From Irregularibacter muris (GTDB taxonomy: Bacteria > Bacillota > Clostridia > Eubacteriales > Garciellaceae), in contig NZ_JANKAS010000011.1 of the NCBI RefSeq assembly GCF_024622505.1, positions 46,021 to 110,020 on the forward strand: 64,000 bases of DNA. The letters are read 5' to 3'. The notes below the pieces were generated by a model, which worked only from the letters and a program-made list of their open reading frames with translations, was not told where the DNA came from and did no database searches. Numbering within the stretch: position 1 is the first letter of the stretch; each line of letters starts with the position of its first letter. Position numbers and translations under genes: made by a program. Shown here one piece after another: positions 1 to 9,380 of the stretch.

Positions 1-1
1 G

Positions 2-1357
2 GGAGCAGGCAGTCCTATAGCAGCCTTTCTCATTAAAGCAGGAGGTTCCATTATTGACAATATGTCCATTCTATTTGCTGTAGGGGTTGCACTGGGCATG
101 TCTAGAGAAAGAGATGGGGCAGCAGCTTTAAGTGGCTTGGTTGCCTACCTTGTTGTCACCACATTACTTTCTACAGACGTTGTAGCAATGTTATTGAGTA
201 TTGATGTGGGCGAAGTTAATGCAGCCTTTGGGAAAATAGAGAATCAATTTATTGGTATTCTCTCGGGATTAGTCGCGGCATCTATGTATAATCGCTTTAG
301 CCATGTAAAATTGCCCGATGCTCTAGCTTTCTTTAGTGGAAAGAGATCAGTCCCTATCATGACATCTGTATTGATGTTACCTATTACCTTTGTTTTATTC
401 TTTGTATGGCCAGTCATTTATACTTGGTTAGTAAACTTTGGTACAGCAATTAGTGGAATGGGGCATATTGGAGCTGGAATATATGGATTTTTTAATCGGT
501 TATTAATCCCCACAGGATTACACCATGCTCTAAACTCAGTATTTTGGTTTGATGTGGCTGGAATTGATGATATCGGTAACTTCTGGAATGGTACCGGTGT
601 TAAGGGGATTACAGGAATGTACCAAGCAGGATTTTTCCCCATTATGATGTTTGGACTGATAGGAGCAGCTTTTGCTATGTATCATACCGCTAAGCCAGAA
701 AAGAAAAAAGAGACAGCATCCCTAATGTTAGCAGCAGGATTTGCTGCCTTCTTTACTGGGGTTACAGAACCCCTGGAGTTTGCCTTCATGTTTGTGGCAC
801 CTGCTCTATATCTTGCCCATGCAGTATTAACAGGCATTTCCCTAGCCATTTCTGCATTTTTCCAATGGACGGCTGGATTTGGCTTTAGTGCAGGATTTGT
901 AGACCTTTTCCTGAGTTCAAAATTACCCTTGGCCAATAAGCCCTATATGTTAATTCTCCAAGGGTTAGCCTTTGCCGTCCTTTACTATGTAGTATTTAGG
1001 TTCTTGATCACTAAATTAAATTTAACCACTCCAGGTAGAGAAGAAAGTATTCCTGAAGATATGGAGGGTGAAGGAATGACCAACCTATCTGCCCATGAAA
1101 AATTTGCTCTAATGGCGTCTATTATCTATGAAGGACTAGGTGGAAACGCTAACGTAACCTCTGTGGATAATTGCATTACTCGTCTAAGAGTAGAAGTAAG
1201 GGATATGGATATTGTAGACCAAGAAAAAATTAAAAAAGCAGGTGTACCTGGTATTAAGGTTATTGACCGTCACAGTATGCAAGTTATTGTAGGTCCCCAA
1301 GTACAATTTATAGCTGATGAAGTAGAAAAAATCCGAAGACAGAGTAAGCTTATATAA
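2..1357 (+). CDS. PTS EIICB, N-acetylglucosamine/glucose type (5' partial)
   Basis: Membrane permease and phosphotransfer subunit of a sugar phosphotransferase system. The reading frame is open from base 2, so the N-terminus lies outside the window. The visible part has the hydrophobic EIIC domain (about residues 1-340), including the signature around GALGMSRERDG and the VTEPLEF motif near residue 260. An EIIB domain of about 80 residues follows, with the phosphocysteine motif DNCITRLR. No EIIA domain follows, so EIIA must come from another protein. The sequence resembles NagE more than PtsG, but the sugar cannot be fixed from this part. A strong terminator follows the stop codon. Confidence 0.88.
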   Translation, partial: GAGSPIAAFLIKAGGSIIDNMSILFAVGVALGMSRERDGAAALSGLVAYLVVTTLLSTDVVAMLLSIDVGEVNAAFGKIENQFIGILSGLVAASMYNRFSHVKLPDALAFFSGKRSVPIMTSVLMLPITFVLFFVWPVIYTWLVNFGTAISGMGHIGAGIYGFFNRLLIPTGLHHALNSVFWFDVAGIDDIGNFWNGTGVKGITGMYQAGFFPIMMFGLIGAAFAMYHTAKPEKKKETASLMLAAGFAAFFTGVTEPLEFAFMFVAPALYLAHAVLTGISLAISAFFQWTAGFGFSAGFVDLFLSSKLPLANKPYMLILQGLAFAVLYYVVFRFLITKLNLTTPGREESIPEDMEGEGMTNLSAHEKFALMASIIYEGLGGNANVTSVDNCITRLRVEVRDMDIVDQEKIKKAGVPGIKVIDRHSMQVIVGPQVQFIADEVEKIRRQSKLI

Positions 1358-1390
1358 ATCAGAAGAAGAGAAAGATGAAAATATAGTGTT

Positions 1391-1430
1391 GATAAAAAAG
1401 AGTTTTCTTTGGAAAACTCTTTTTTATCAT
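1391..1430 (+). terminator. Rho-independent terminator after PTS gene
   Basis: A 17-bp arm at 1391-1407 pairs with 1411-1427 (GATAAAAAAGAGTTTTC and its complement) and runs into T residues. Confidence 0.85.
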
Positions 1431-1497
1431 AGGAAAAGGATTTTTAAATAATATGTGTAGAAAGAAGATCAATATAAATCATTTGGGAGAGATGGCT

Positions 1498-2250
1498 ATG
1501 TGGACGCGAAAAGAATTGAAAACAAGGGCAAAATCAGCTTTGAAAGGATCCTACTGGAAGGCTTTTATTGTGAGTTTAGTTTTGAGTATTGTAAATGGAT
1601 TTAGTAGTGACCATGGCAGTGGGGATGGAATCATCAAATACAGATATGAAAATAGTGAGATGGGCCATTATCTATCCAATATGAAAGAGGAATTTTTCGA
1701 ATTTTTTTTCACTTCAGCTTTTGCTATAGTGATTATAGGCGCTATCCTATGGATTATTTTTAGAGTGGTTTTAGGTTATCTATTAGAAATAGGAGGTCGG
1801 AAATACTTTGTAAAAGCGGCAGAGGATAGAGTGAATATGAATCACTTGGTATATTTTTTTCGTAAAGATTATTATATGAATATCGTAGGGACTATGTTTT
1901 ACCGAGATGTTTTGCTATTTTTCTGGACACTTCTGCTTATTATTCCGGGTATTATAAAATCCTATTCCTACCGCATGGTCCCCTACATCTTAGCAGATAA
2001 TCCTCAAATAGGGCATGAAAGGGCAATCACATTAAGTAGGGACATGACTGAAGGAGAAAAATTCAATATTTTCGTCCTAAACCTTTCCTTCATAGGATGG
2101 TATATATTAGGGGTATTGGCATTATTTATAGGAGGACTATTTGTTGCTCCTTACGAGAATGCTACTAATGCAGAGCTTTATTTAGAATTAAGGCAAAGGG
2201 CTTTAGATAGAGGATTATGTAGATATGAAGAATTGAATGTAAGGGGATAG
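1498..2250 (+). CDS. DUF975 family integral membrane protein
   Basis: Membrane protein of unknown function. The N-terminus MWTRKELKTRAKSALKG and the repeated hydrophobic segments with a central GGRKYFVKAAE region are typical of the DUF975 family. Four or more membrane segments can be seen (about residues 20-40, 75-100, 145-170, 195-220). The frame is open from 1453, but GGGAGA at 1485-1490 is spaced best for the ATG at 1498. The ATG at 1492 would be too close. It is followed after 7 bp by a cyclase-family gene, so the two are probably cotranscribed, but no functional link is evident. Confidence 0.8.
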   Translation: MWTRKELKTRAKSALKGSYWKAFIVSLVLSIVNGFSSDHGSGDGIIKYRYENSEMGHYLSNMKEEFFEFFFTSAFAIVIIGAILWIIFRVVLGYLLEIGGRKYFVKAAEDRVNMNHLVYFFRKDYYMNIVGTMFYRDVLLFFWTLLLIIPGIIKSYSYRMVPYILADNPQIGHERAITLSRDMTEGEKFNIFVLNLSFIGWYILGVLALFIGGLFVAPYENATNAELYLELRQRALDRGLCRYEELNVRG

Positions 2251-2257
2251 CGAATAG

Positions 2258-2899
2258 ATGAAAATTATTGATTTAACCCATACTCTGTATGATGATATGC
2301 CTGTTTTTCCAGGAGATGAGCCACCAGAGTTTTATTCAATATGCACAGTAGAAGAAGAAGGTTTTGCCCAGAAAAAGCTAATTATTTATTCCCATACAGG
2401 CACCCATATTGACGCTCCTGCCCATATGTTAATCCAGGGTAGATCTTTAGAAGAGGTGGATGTCAATCAGTTTTTTGGTAAGGCTATGGTGATAGATTGT
2501 GGTGGTGGGAAAAAGGATAGAATTGAACTAGGGGATTTATTAAACTACAAAGATAAGATACAAAAGGTAGATTTTGTATTATTTCATACAGGCTGGAGTA
2601 AATATTGGGGAAGTCAATCGTACTATGAAGGCTTTCCAACCTTGACCGAAGAAGCTGTTCAATGGTTATGTTCTTTTTCTGTAAAAGGAATAGGCATAGA
2701 CACCCTGTCGGTGGATGAACTCCATAGCCAGGAATTTTCTAATCATTATGCACTCTTAAAAAACAATATCATCATTATAGAGAATCTTACCCATTTAGGC
2801 AAATTGCCGCAAGATAACTTTCTTTTTTCTTGCCTACCTCTAAAGTATAAGAATGCCGATGGCTCACCAGTGCGGGCAGTGGCCATAATAAACCAGTAA
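2258..2899 (+). CDS. Cyclase family protein (kynurenine formamidase-like metal hydrolase)
   Basis: Putative metal-dependent hydrolase of the cyclase / KynB-like superfamily. The metal motif SHTGTHIDAPAHM sits near residue 50 and matches the family HxGTHxDxPxH signature. The start DLTHTLYDDMPVFPGD is also characteristic, as is a late GIDTLSVD segment. Its 213 residues are normal for the family. True kynurenine formamidases occur with tryptophan catabolism genes and none are here, so the substrate is unknown. It lies 7 bp downstream of the DUF975 gene. Confidence 0.85.
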   Translation: MKIIDLTHTLYDDMPVFPGDEPPEFYSICTVEEEGFAQKKLIIYSHTGTHIDAPAHMLIQGRSLEEVDVNQFFGKAMVIDCGGGKKDRIELGDLLNYKDKIQKVDFVLFHTGWSKYWGSQSYYEGFPTLTEEAVQWLCSFSVKGIGIDTLSVDELHSQEFSNHYALLKNNIIIIENLTHLGKLPQDNFLFSCLPLKYKNADGSPVRAVAIINQ

Positions 2900-2985
2900 A
2901 GCCAAAAATATACACCACTATACAATTAACAAAAATAACCATCACAATAAAGTGAGGTTAATATTATTTAAAACGGAGGGGAAAA

Positions 2986-3762
2986 ATGAAAAAAATCATA
3001 TTACTTCTTCTATTAACTTTATGTATGTTCTTTGTAGGGTGCCAGAGTAAAGATGTCAATAGGAGTAATGAGTCGGGAAAGTTTTTTCATAAGCTAGAGA
3101 CAAAAACTACTGCTACATCAATAGTGCAGGAGTTTTCCCAAGATTATTATGCCGTGTTAGACAAAAGAAAAAAAGCAGTGGAAAATAATTTTCAGTGGTA
3201 TAAGGAGTATACAGAAAACAACAGATATCCTTGTCCCTATGATGAGGAGTTAGGGATAACAGAAATGGAATATAATAATTTAATGAATGGAAAGTATATT
3301 TCATTAGTAGAGGATAAGAATATACCTTTTACATGTGAAAAAGAAGACGCAGATGTTTATCATATTGTCATTAAGGGGGACAATCCCTTAGAATTCACTA
3401 TGGATCTCAATGAAAATGGAATTAAATTATCCTCAGGAAAAGTGTTAGAATATTCAAAAGAGGTAAAGGAAAACAATGAAATGCAGCATCTTACGGGAGA
3501 ATGGGAAGGATATACCTATACTTTTTTATCCTCGGATATGGATGTAGAGAGTCTTGGCGAATATAATATTCATGATGACACGTATAATATTGGATATGAA
3601 GATATTGTGCCAGAGTTATTGGATAAGGAAGTTGAAGCACAATTACTTAGTATATCTATAGGTAAATTTAAAGATAAAGATCAATATCTTATTTATTATA
3701 GAGAAATAGATATTGCAAATCAAAAGGGAAATCCTAACTATAATCTATATTTTATAAAGTAA
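2986..3762 (+). CDS. Hypothetical lipoprotein
   Basis: Not recognised. The first 19 residues form a lipoprotein signal peptide ending in the lipobox FVGC, so the mature protein should be acylated and held on the outer face of the membrane. The rest is acidic and soluble, with no cysteines or catalytic motif I can identify. A GGAGGGG ribosome site precedes the ATG. It is a single gene between spacers, followed by a hairpin terminator. Confidence 0.75.
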   Translation: MKKIILLLLLTLCMFFVGCQSKDVNRSNESGKFFHKLETKTTATSIVQEFSQDYYAVLDKRKKAVENNFQWYKEYTENNRYPCPYDEELGITEMEYNNLMNGKYISLVEDKNIPFTCEKEDADVYHIVIKGDNPLEFTMDLNENGIKLSSGKVLEYSKEVKENNEMQHLTGEWEGYTYTFLSSDMDVESLGEYNIHDDTYNIGYEDIVPELLDKEVEAQLLSISIGKFKDKDQYLIYYREIDIANQKGNPNYNLYFIK

Positions 3763-3858
3763 AAATCATTATAAATGTTCCAACAACTAAAATGCAGCGC
3801 TAAAAAAGAACACAGCAGATGAATACAATAGAAAAGATGTGGCACGGATACTTGTTGA

Positions 3859-3915
3859 ATATGAGCCCATGGATAGAAGGTTACTATCCATGGGCTCATA
3901 TCTTTTGTATTATAT
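3859..3915 (+). terminator. Hairpin terminator
   Basis: Perfect 18-bp stem, 3859-3876 with 3884-3901 (ATATGAGCCCATGGATAG and its complement), followed by CTTTTGTATTATATTTT. It ends transcription of the lipoprotein gene and separates it from the convergent PBP operon. Confidence 0.75.
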
Positions 3916-3962
3916 TTTAACGAGCTAATTGTGTATAAGGTGGCTCTATTCTTTCCCTGTTT

Positions 3963-5384
3963 TTATCTTAATTCCTTCAAGGCTTGGGTAATAATCTTTC
4001 TTGCCATAGGTGCTGCACTGCTGCCTCCAGTAGAACCATGATTTTCTAATATCACGGCAATAGCTACCTGGGGCTCTTCTGCTGGAGCAAAGCCCACAAA
4101 CCATGCATGGGCATTCTCATGGGCATTTTCTGCCGTACCTGTTTTTCCGGCAATTTGCACAGCGGAAGTTTTGGCATTTTTACCTGTTCCTTGGTTAACT
4201 ACATCCACCATCATATCTTTTATGGAACGGGCAATCTCAGGAGAAATGGCTGTGGATAGGACTTCAGGCTCCTTTGTAGAAAGACTTTTACCTGCGGGGG
4301 TAAGGATTTCTTTTACGATATTGGGCTTCATTATTTTCCCATCATTGGCAATGGCTGAGGCCATCATGGCCATATTTAATGGAGTTACCAGAGTCTTACC
4401 TTGACCAATGCCCGAGGCACCCAAATCTGCTTTACTCATTTTAGATTTGGGAAAAGTGGACTGTTTGGTATCTAGATCAAAGGGGATTTTATGATTTAAC
4501 ATAAACTTTTCAGAGGTTTCTTCTAATTTTTTTCCTCCTAATTCTACACCTATTTGGCTAAAGGCTACATTACAGGATTTCACCAAGGAGTCATGCAAAT
4601 CCACATGACCATGGGCAATTCCATTATAATCCCTCAGAACATAACCATCTATATTTACCTGACCCTTACAATCAAAGTCAGTGTTTATGCCTTCACTTTC
4701 TAAAGCCGAAGAGGTAGTAATGACCTTGAAGATAGAACCAGGAGTATATAAACCTGAAGTGGCCCTGTTTAGCAAGGGACTATCTGGATTTTGGAGGATA
4801 CTATCCCAATTTTCCTTTAGATGATTAGGGTCAAAGTCCGGATAGCTGACCATGGTATAGATTTCACCATTAGAGGGATTCATTACTACAATAGAGCCCT
4901 TTTGTTTTCCTAGCAAATCCTTAGCATATTGTTGCAGACCATGATCTAGGGTGAGAATTAAATCATTACCTCTTAACTCCTTATCCATGCTGGCGATAAC
5001 TTTTTTAAATTCATTTAAAGAATTGCTCTCACTTAAATTGATCAGGGCATCGTTATAGGTTTTTTCCAAGCCTTCTTTCCCTAATTCTCTGTGGGTATAG
5101 CCAATAATATGGCTGTAGAGATTTCCATACTTGTAATCCCGTTCTTGATTTTGTTCTTTGTCCCGGGTACTAGAAGCAAGCAAGGTATGATTGCGATCAT
5201 AGATGCTTCCGCGCGTCACATATTCTTCTTCCAACCAGACCCTACGATTATAGTTATTATTTTTTATAGAGGCTGCTTCAAATACCTCAAAATAACTAAG
5301 ATATACAATTAAGGCAATAAAAACTAGGCTTAGGGAAAACAGTACAATGATTATTCGATTTTCTTCCTTATTCATCTTCATCAT
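3963..5384 (-). CDS. Class B penicillin-binding protein (PbpA/SpoVD type transpeptidase)
   Basis: Peptidoglycan transpeptidase anchored by one N-terminal membrane helix (about residues 12-32), acting outside the membrane. All three transpeptidase motifs are present: SIFK (active Ser about 217), SCN (about 270) and KTGTAE (about 414). The N-terminal dimerisation region with RGSIYDRN is also seen. At 473 residues it is a short class B PBP without PASTA domains. The frame is open up to 5405. I prefer the ATG at 5384 because GAGG lies 6 bases upstream; it overlaps the end of the FtsW/RodA gene. The FHA, FtsW/RodA, PBP order suggests a dedicated glycosyltransferase-transpeptidase pair. Confidence 0.9.
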   Translation of the reverse strand: MMKMNKEENRIIIVLFSLSLVFIALIVYLSYFEVFEAASIKNNNYNRRVWLEEEYVTRGSIYDRNHTLLASSTRDKEQNQERDYKYGNLYSHIIGYTHRELGKEGLEKTYNDALINLSESNSLNEFKKVIASMDKELRGNDLILTLDHGLQQYAKDLLGKQKGSIVVMNPSNGEIYTMVSYPDFDPNHLKENWDSILQNPDSPLLNRATSGLYTPGSIFKVITTSSALESEGINTDFDCKGQVNIDGYVLRDYNGIAHGHVDLHDSLVKSCNVAFSQIGVELGGKKLEETSEKFMLNHKIPFDLDTKQSTFPKSKMSKADLGASGIGQGKTLVTPLNMAMMASAIANDGKIMKPNIVKEILTPAGKSLSTKEPEVLSTAISPEIARSIKDMMVDVVNQGTGKNAKTSAVQIAGKTGTAENAHENAHAWFVGFAPAEEPQVAIAVILENHGSTGGSSAAPMARKIITQALKELR

Positions 5385-6612
5385 CTTCTTCCTCAATTTC
5401 CTCATTTTTATCTTCCAGCACCTCTGAGGTAGCCTGGAGAATACCTAAAGAAGCAAAACTGGCAACTAAAGAACTTCCCCCATAGCTTAGAAAGGGCAAG
5501 GTAATGCCGGTGAGGGGAATCATCTTGGTTACGCCTCCCAAAATGATGAAGGCTTGAAATCCAAAGACCAAAGTAATTCCCAAAGCAATAATTCGATAAA
5601 ACTGGCTCCTTTGCTCTAGAGCTATCTTAATGCCTCTATAGACTAAAATGATATACAGCATAACCACGGCAATGCCCGTCAAAACACCCATTTCTTCACA
5701 AATAGCAGAAAAGATAAAATCGGTGTGAACTTCAGGAATAAACTTAGGGTGCCCCCTACCAATCCCTGTGCCTAAAAAGCCACCGGCTGCAATGGCGAAA
5801 AGGGATTGAGTGATCTGATAGCCCTTTCCAGAAATAGATTTCCAAGGGTCAATCCAAGTTTCTACTCTTACCCTTACATGGCTGAAAATAAAATAACTAA
5901 AAACAGCCATAATAGAAGCCGCACCTAGGTTATAGAGAATAAATAACCTTTCTGCTTCGTACACATACATTACGGTAATAAACACCATGAAAAAAAGCAT
6001 GGCCGATCCCAAATCCTTTTGTAAAAATAGAAAAACAATATGGACATAGACGATAGCGAAAAAAATGTATTTATTTTGGTATTTTTCTCTATTGGAATAA
6101 TAAGAGGCTAAGAAAAATACAAATAAAATTTTGATCAATTCCACAGGTTGAAAACTATGACTGCCTATTCTAATCCAGTTGGTGGCCCCTTTTATATTAC
6201 TACCAAAAATAAGGGTAGCCAGAAACAATACAAGGGATAGAGCCACATATAGGATAATCCATTGGGACCACTTTTTATTGAATTTTACAATAAAATAACT
6301 AATAAATAAAGTAATAATCCCTACAAGAAACCAAATAACTTGTTTAACTCCTAAGGCCGGATCCAATCTATATATCATAATAATCCCTATACTCATCAAC
6401 ATACTGACCACTAAGAAAATATAGTGATCTCCCTTAGATATTTTTCTCAATAGAAAATTGGATAAATAGATGATCAATATTAACCCTGCAGCTACGGCCA
6501 AAGAGAGTCTGTCTAATTGATGGTTGTAAAGAATGACCAAGAACAATCCAATGAGATTGAGGCTAATTAATATATTTTGAGGAAACTTATAGCTGATTAA
6601 TTGTTTGATCAT
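5368..6612 (-). CDS. FtsW/RodA/SpoVE family peptidoglycan glycosyltransferase
   Basis: Polytopic SEDS-family protein that polymerises lipid II with a partner class B PBP. The C-terminal half shows the family signature GGVTKMIPLTGITLPFLSYGG and an earlier GRGHPKFIPEVHTDFIF loop. About ten membrane helices are visible. The tail after the last helix is unusually acidic (EEIEEEDDEDE). The frame extends to 6639, but GGAGG is placed to serve the ATG at 6612. The gene overlaps its PBP partner, so translational coupling is likely. Sequence alone does not separate elongation, division or sporulation roles. Confidence 0.9.
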   Translation of the reverse strand: MIKQLISYKFPQNILISLNLIGLFLVILYNHQLDRLSLAVAAGLILIIYLSNFLLRKISKGDHYIFLVVSMLMSIGIIMIYRLDPALGVKQVIWFLVGIITLFISYFIVKFNKKWSQWIILYVALSLVLFLATLIFGSNIKGATNWIRIGSHSFQPVELIKILFVFFLASYYSNREKYQNKYIFFAIVYVHIVFLFLQKDLGSAMLFFMVFITVMYVYEAERLFILYNLGAASIMAVFSYFIFSHVRVRVETWIDPWKSISGKGYQITQSLFAIAAGGFLGTGIGRGHPKFIPEVHTDFIFSAICEEMGVLTGIAVVMLYIILVYRGIKIALEQRSQFYRIIALGITLVFGFQAFIILGGVTKMIPLTGITLPFLSYGGSSLVASFASLGILQATSEVLEDKNEEIEEEDDEDE

Positions 6613-6620
6613 ATTGGAAG

Positions 6621-7070
6621 TTACACCTCCTTCTCCCATTTGTCATCACTGACAAATAAAAAGTTGACCTGTCCTATTTTTATGCTATCCCCATGTTCCA
6701 GACGAATAGAATTAAGCACTTGCTCATCATTAACAAAGGTACCATTAGAGCTACCTAAATCTTTAATGAAATAGAATTCATTTTCCTTTTCGATAAGAGC
6801 GTGCTTTTTTGAAATATAAGGATCTTTAATGACAATGTCATTGTTAGAGGATCTACCTATGGCGGTCTCATCTCCTAAAGAATAGGACTCCTCTACTTTA
6901 AAATAAAGATCATCCTTGCGGTTAATTAATTTTAAATAAGTAGATTCTTGAAAAGCTCTTTTTTTTATGCCTTTAATATCTAGGTACATTAATCGAATAA
7001 TACCGAACATAAAAAGATATATCAGTAAAATAAAAAGATATCTAAAAATTAAAGATAAAATGCTATACAT
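6621..7070 (-). CDS. Membrane-anchored FHA-domain protein
   Basis: A short protein with one N-terminal hydrophobic anchor (residues 5-30) and a C-terminal FHA phosphothreonine-binding domain (about 60-140). FHA hallmarks are AIGRSSNNDI, the SKKHA core and DLGSSNGTFVN. It is the first gene of a three-gene operon with FtsW/RodA and a PBP, and its stop lies next to the start of the second gene. By position it may link the wall-synthesis pair to a Ser/Thr kinase such as a PASTA kinase. No kinase gene is in this window, so that is inference. Confidence 0.88.
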   Translation of the reverse strand: MYSILSLIFRYLFILLIYLFMFGIIRLMYLDIKGIKKRAFQESTYLKLINRKDDLYFKVEESYSLGDETAIGRSSNNDIVIKDPYISKKHALIEKENEFYFIKDLGSSNGTFVNDEQVLNSIRLEHGDSIKIGQVNFLFVSDDKWEKEV

Positions 7071-7192
7071 GATCTCACCCTCTATTTGATAGTTTCTCTT
7101 TCAAGATTATGAACATAAGATTATTTTATCATACAAAGAAGAAAAAAATGAAAAAGAAACGCTAGGATTACCTTATGCTCCTCCTTCTGGCA

Positions 7193-7651
7193 TTATTTCA
7201 TTAGAGAAATTTCAGCTTCCTTCTTATCAATATGTATATTATATAATAAGCCTGCACCAATAAGGCTAACCCCCACTACTTTACCCAAAGAAAAGGTATG
7301 GGTAAGAAATATGTCCATGGTGATGCCTACAATCATTTGTCCCAAAAATGTTAATAAAGTAGTATAAATAACAGGTATTTTAGGTGTAACAATATTGGAT
7401 AAAATGACAACACTTACTCCAATAGCTCCACCTAAAAATGCCCACCAAGGGATTTCATTAAAGGGAAGCAGGAAGAGGTTTTTCATTTGTCCGGTAAAGA
7501 GCAAAGGGAAAAACAGCCCCATAGATGCCACGAAATAATTCATAAGTGTACTTTGTAGTATACCAATTCTCTTTCCTAACTGGGCATTGAGAATCATAGA
7601 CAAAATAGTAAATCCTCCTGCCAATAAGGCTAAAAAACTTATCCATATCAT
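7193..7651 (-). CDS. DUF606 (YdcZ-type) small DMT-superfamily transporter, subunit A
   Basis: Small membrane protein of 152 residues with five hydrophobic segments, matching the DUF606/YdcZ half-size members of the drug/metabolite transporter superfamily. Features include the early LNAQLGKRIG segment and the SNIVTPKIPVIYTTLLTFLGQ stretch. An AGGAGG site lies 7 bases before the ATG. It is encoded 11 bp after a second DUF606 gene. Such pairs often act as heterodimers, but the substrate is unknown. Confidence 0.8.
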   Translation of the reverse strand: MIWISFLALLAGGFTILSMILNAQLGKRIGILQSTLMNYFVASMGLFFPLLFTGQMKNLFLLPFNEIPWWAFLGGAIGVSVVILSNIVTPKIPVIYTTLLTFLGQMIVGITMDIFLTHTFSLGKVVGVSLIGAGLLYNIHIDKKEAEISLMK

Positions 7652-7662
7652 AAAAATTCCTC

Positions 7663-8085
7663 CTATAAAAACATCATAGTGAGAATACCCGCTAAAACCA
7701 AAGCAAAGCCAGGTATCTTTTTCACTTCAAATTTTTGAATGGGCATACCAAGTAGGCCAAAGTGATCAACGAAAGTGGAAAGAATAGATTGCCCTAAAAG
7801 ACCAATGGAAAGTGTTAAAGATACGCCTAGGGTATCAAAACAGAGGTTATTTAAGGTTACAAGAATTATTCCTACAATTCCTCCACAAAACAAATAAAGA
7901 GGGATGCTTCCTTTTTTAATTTTAAGCTGTTTTGTACTGACAAGATAAATACTGATGATGATAAGACCGACTAAATGAATGATAAAAGTGGCTAAATAGG
8001 CATTGGTAAATTGACTTAAAACTCCATTAAAAGTAACCATAATAGCGATCAAAGCCCCTATGATTATCCCACCTAATTTATACAT
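7663..8085 (-). CDS. DUF606 (YdcZ-type) small DMT-superfamily transporter, subunit B
   Basis: Partner of the adjacent DUF606 gene, with the same five-helix half-transporter layout. The frame is open to 8139, but GGGGTG six bases before the ATG at 8085 and a hydrophobic start MYKLGGIIIGALIAIM make 8085 the likely start. The 54-bp extension would add a polar leader not typical of the family. Paired with the downstream gene it probably forms a heteromeric transporter of unknown substrate. Confidence 0.78.
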   Translation of the reverse strand: MYKLGGIIIGALIAIMVTFNGVLSQFTNAYLATFIIHLVGLIIISIYLVSTKQLKIKKGSIPLYLFCGGIVGIILVTLNNLCFDTLGVSLTLSIGLLGQSILSTFVDHFGLLGMPIQKFEVKKIPGFALVLAGILTMMFL

Positions 8086-8158
8086 GATTTCACCCCATAT
8101 CTTAAGAATGACTTGATGACTTTGTATTTGCTCTTTCATTATACAATTCTATTGATAA

Positions 8159-8210
8159 AAAGCAAAACAAGGCAGAAGAATACTAGTATTCTTCTGCCTT
8201 GTTTTGCTTT
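8159..8210 (-). terminator. Palindromic terminator after polysaccharide deacetylase gene
   Basis: Perfect 52-bp palindrome with two 26-base arms centred on CTAG. It sits between the deacetylase stop and the DUF606 pair. On the minus strand it ends in TTTT, and it could work in both directions. Confidence 0.8.
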
Positions 8211-8254
8211 AAAGAGTTTATGTAAGGGCTGGACCTATCCCGCTCCTATTGATC

Positions 8255-9193
8255 TTAAAACTCGTAATCTGCCATCGTTTTAAAAACATAATCCTGAGAT
8301 TGAATATATTCAATCATCCTAGGAAGAGCATCTATAGTTGTCTGCTTGGTATTGGCATCATGCATTAAAATCACAGCAGACTTTTTATTCTCTAGGGTTT
8401 CCATAAGTCTGTTTAATTGTTTGGCAGGAGGAATATTATTTCCTTCGGCATCCCCACTCACTACATTCCAATCAATATATTGGTAACCTTCATTTATAAC
8501 AGCTTTACGGGTAGCAGCTTTGCTTTTACCAAAGGAGCCACCAGGGAAGCGAATAATCCCTGTCTTGGAATAATTAGATAATAGTTCATCCAATAATTTT
8601 TCATTTTTCTCCAGATCCTTTAGGAAGTTTTTAGGGCTGGCATAGAGATATTTATAATTATGACTAAAGGTATGATTTGCTACCATATGTCCTTCGGCCT
8701 CTATACGTTTTAAAATCTCTGGGTTCTCCTGAGCCTGACTACCGATGACAAAGAAGGTTGCCTTAATTTGATATTCTTTTAAAATATCTAAAATATATGG
8801 AGTTACATTCTTAGAGGGTCCATCATCAAAGGTAAGATAGGCTACCTTTTGTTCTTCAACTTCTTTAGGGGGAACAGCTTCATGATCATTTTGTGTTTCT
8901 GAAGAAGATTTTTTATCTTCATTGTTTTTTTCTGTTTCATGAGGAGACTTTTGACCTTCCTTATCTTTTTGTGTCCCAGAGGAGGTCTCCTCATCAGCTT
9001 TATCCTTAGAATAGTTTTTTTCCATCCCTTGCTTTTCTTCTTGTTTAGGAAGGTTTTCAGACTGTACCTTTTCCTCAGCGATCACCACTGTATGCTCCCC
9101 TGGAAGAAGAGAAAGAGGATTAAAAATCATTAGAAGGATAAATATAATTATTGCTATGGGAATAATAAACTTGTAATTTAAAAAGGTTTTCAC
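8255..9193 (-). CDS. Polysaccharide deacetylase (CE4, NodB domain), membrane anchored
   Basis: Metal-dependent de-N-acetylase, probably acting on peptidoglycan outside the membrane. An N-terminal helix is followed by a low-complexity linker rich in Lys, Glu and Ser, then a NodB domain of about 200 residues. CE4 motifs are TFDDGP, the metal motif HTFSH, RFPGGS, DWNVVSGDA and LMHD. The longest frame begins with TTG at 9238. I prefer the GTG at 9193, about 10 bases after AAGGA, which starts just before the membrane helix. The start is uncertain. Confidence 0.88.
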   Translation of the reverse strand: MKTFLNYKFIIPIAIIIFILLMIFNPLSLLPGEHTVVIAEEKVQSENLPKQEEKQGMEKNYSKDKADEETSSGTQKDKEGQKSPHETEKNNEDKKSSSETQNDHEAVPPKEVEEQKVAYLTFDDGPSKNVTPYILDILKEYQIKATFFVIGSQAQENPEILKRIEAEGHMVANHTFSHNYKYLYASPKNFLKDLEKNEKLLDELLSNYSKTGIIRFPGGSFGKSKAATRKAVINEGYQYIDWNVVSGDAEGNNIPPAKQLNRLMETLENKKSAVILMHDANTKQTTIDALPRMIEYIQSQDYVFKTMADYEF

Positions 9194-9380
9194 TTTAGTC
9201 ACATCCTTCGTCCATGTTATCTTATTTATAGTATACAAGGTTTTTTTCTACAATGTTTTACAAAGTTATTAAAAAAAGTTACAAAAGGTTTAAGGAATGA
9301 AAAAAGTGTATTTTTTTGTAGAATAGGATTTTGGGGTATAGTACAATGAACAGGTCAAGTAAAAAAGGAGAGAAGAGATA

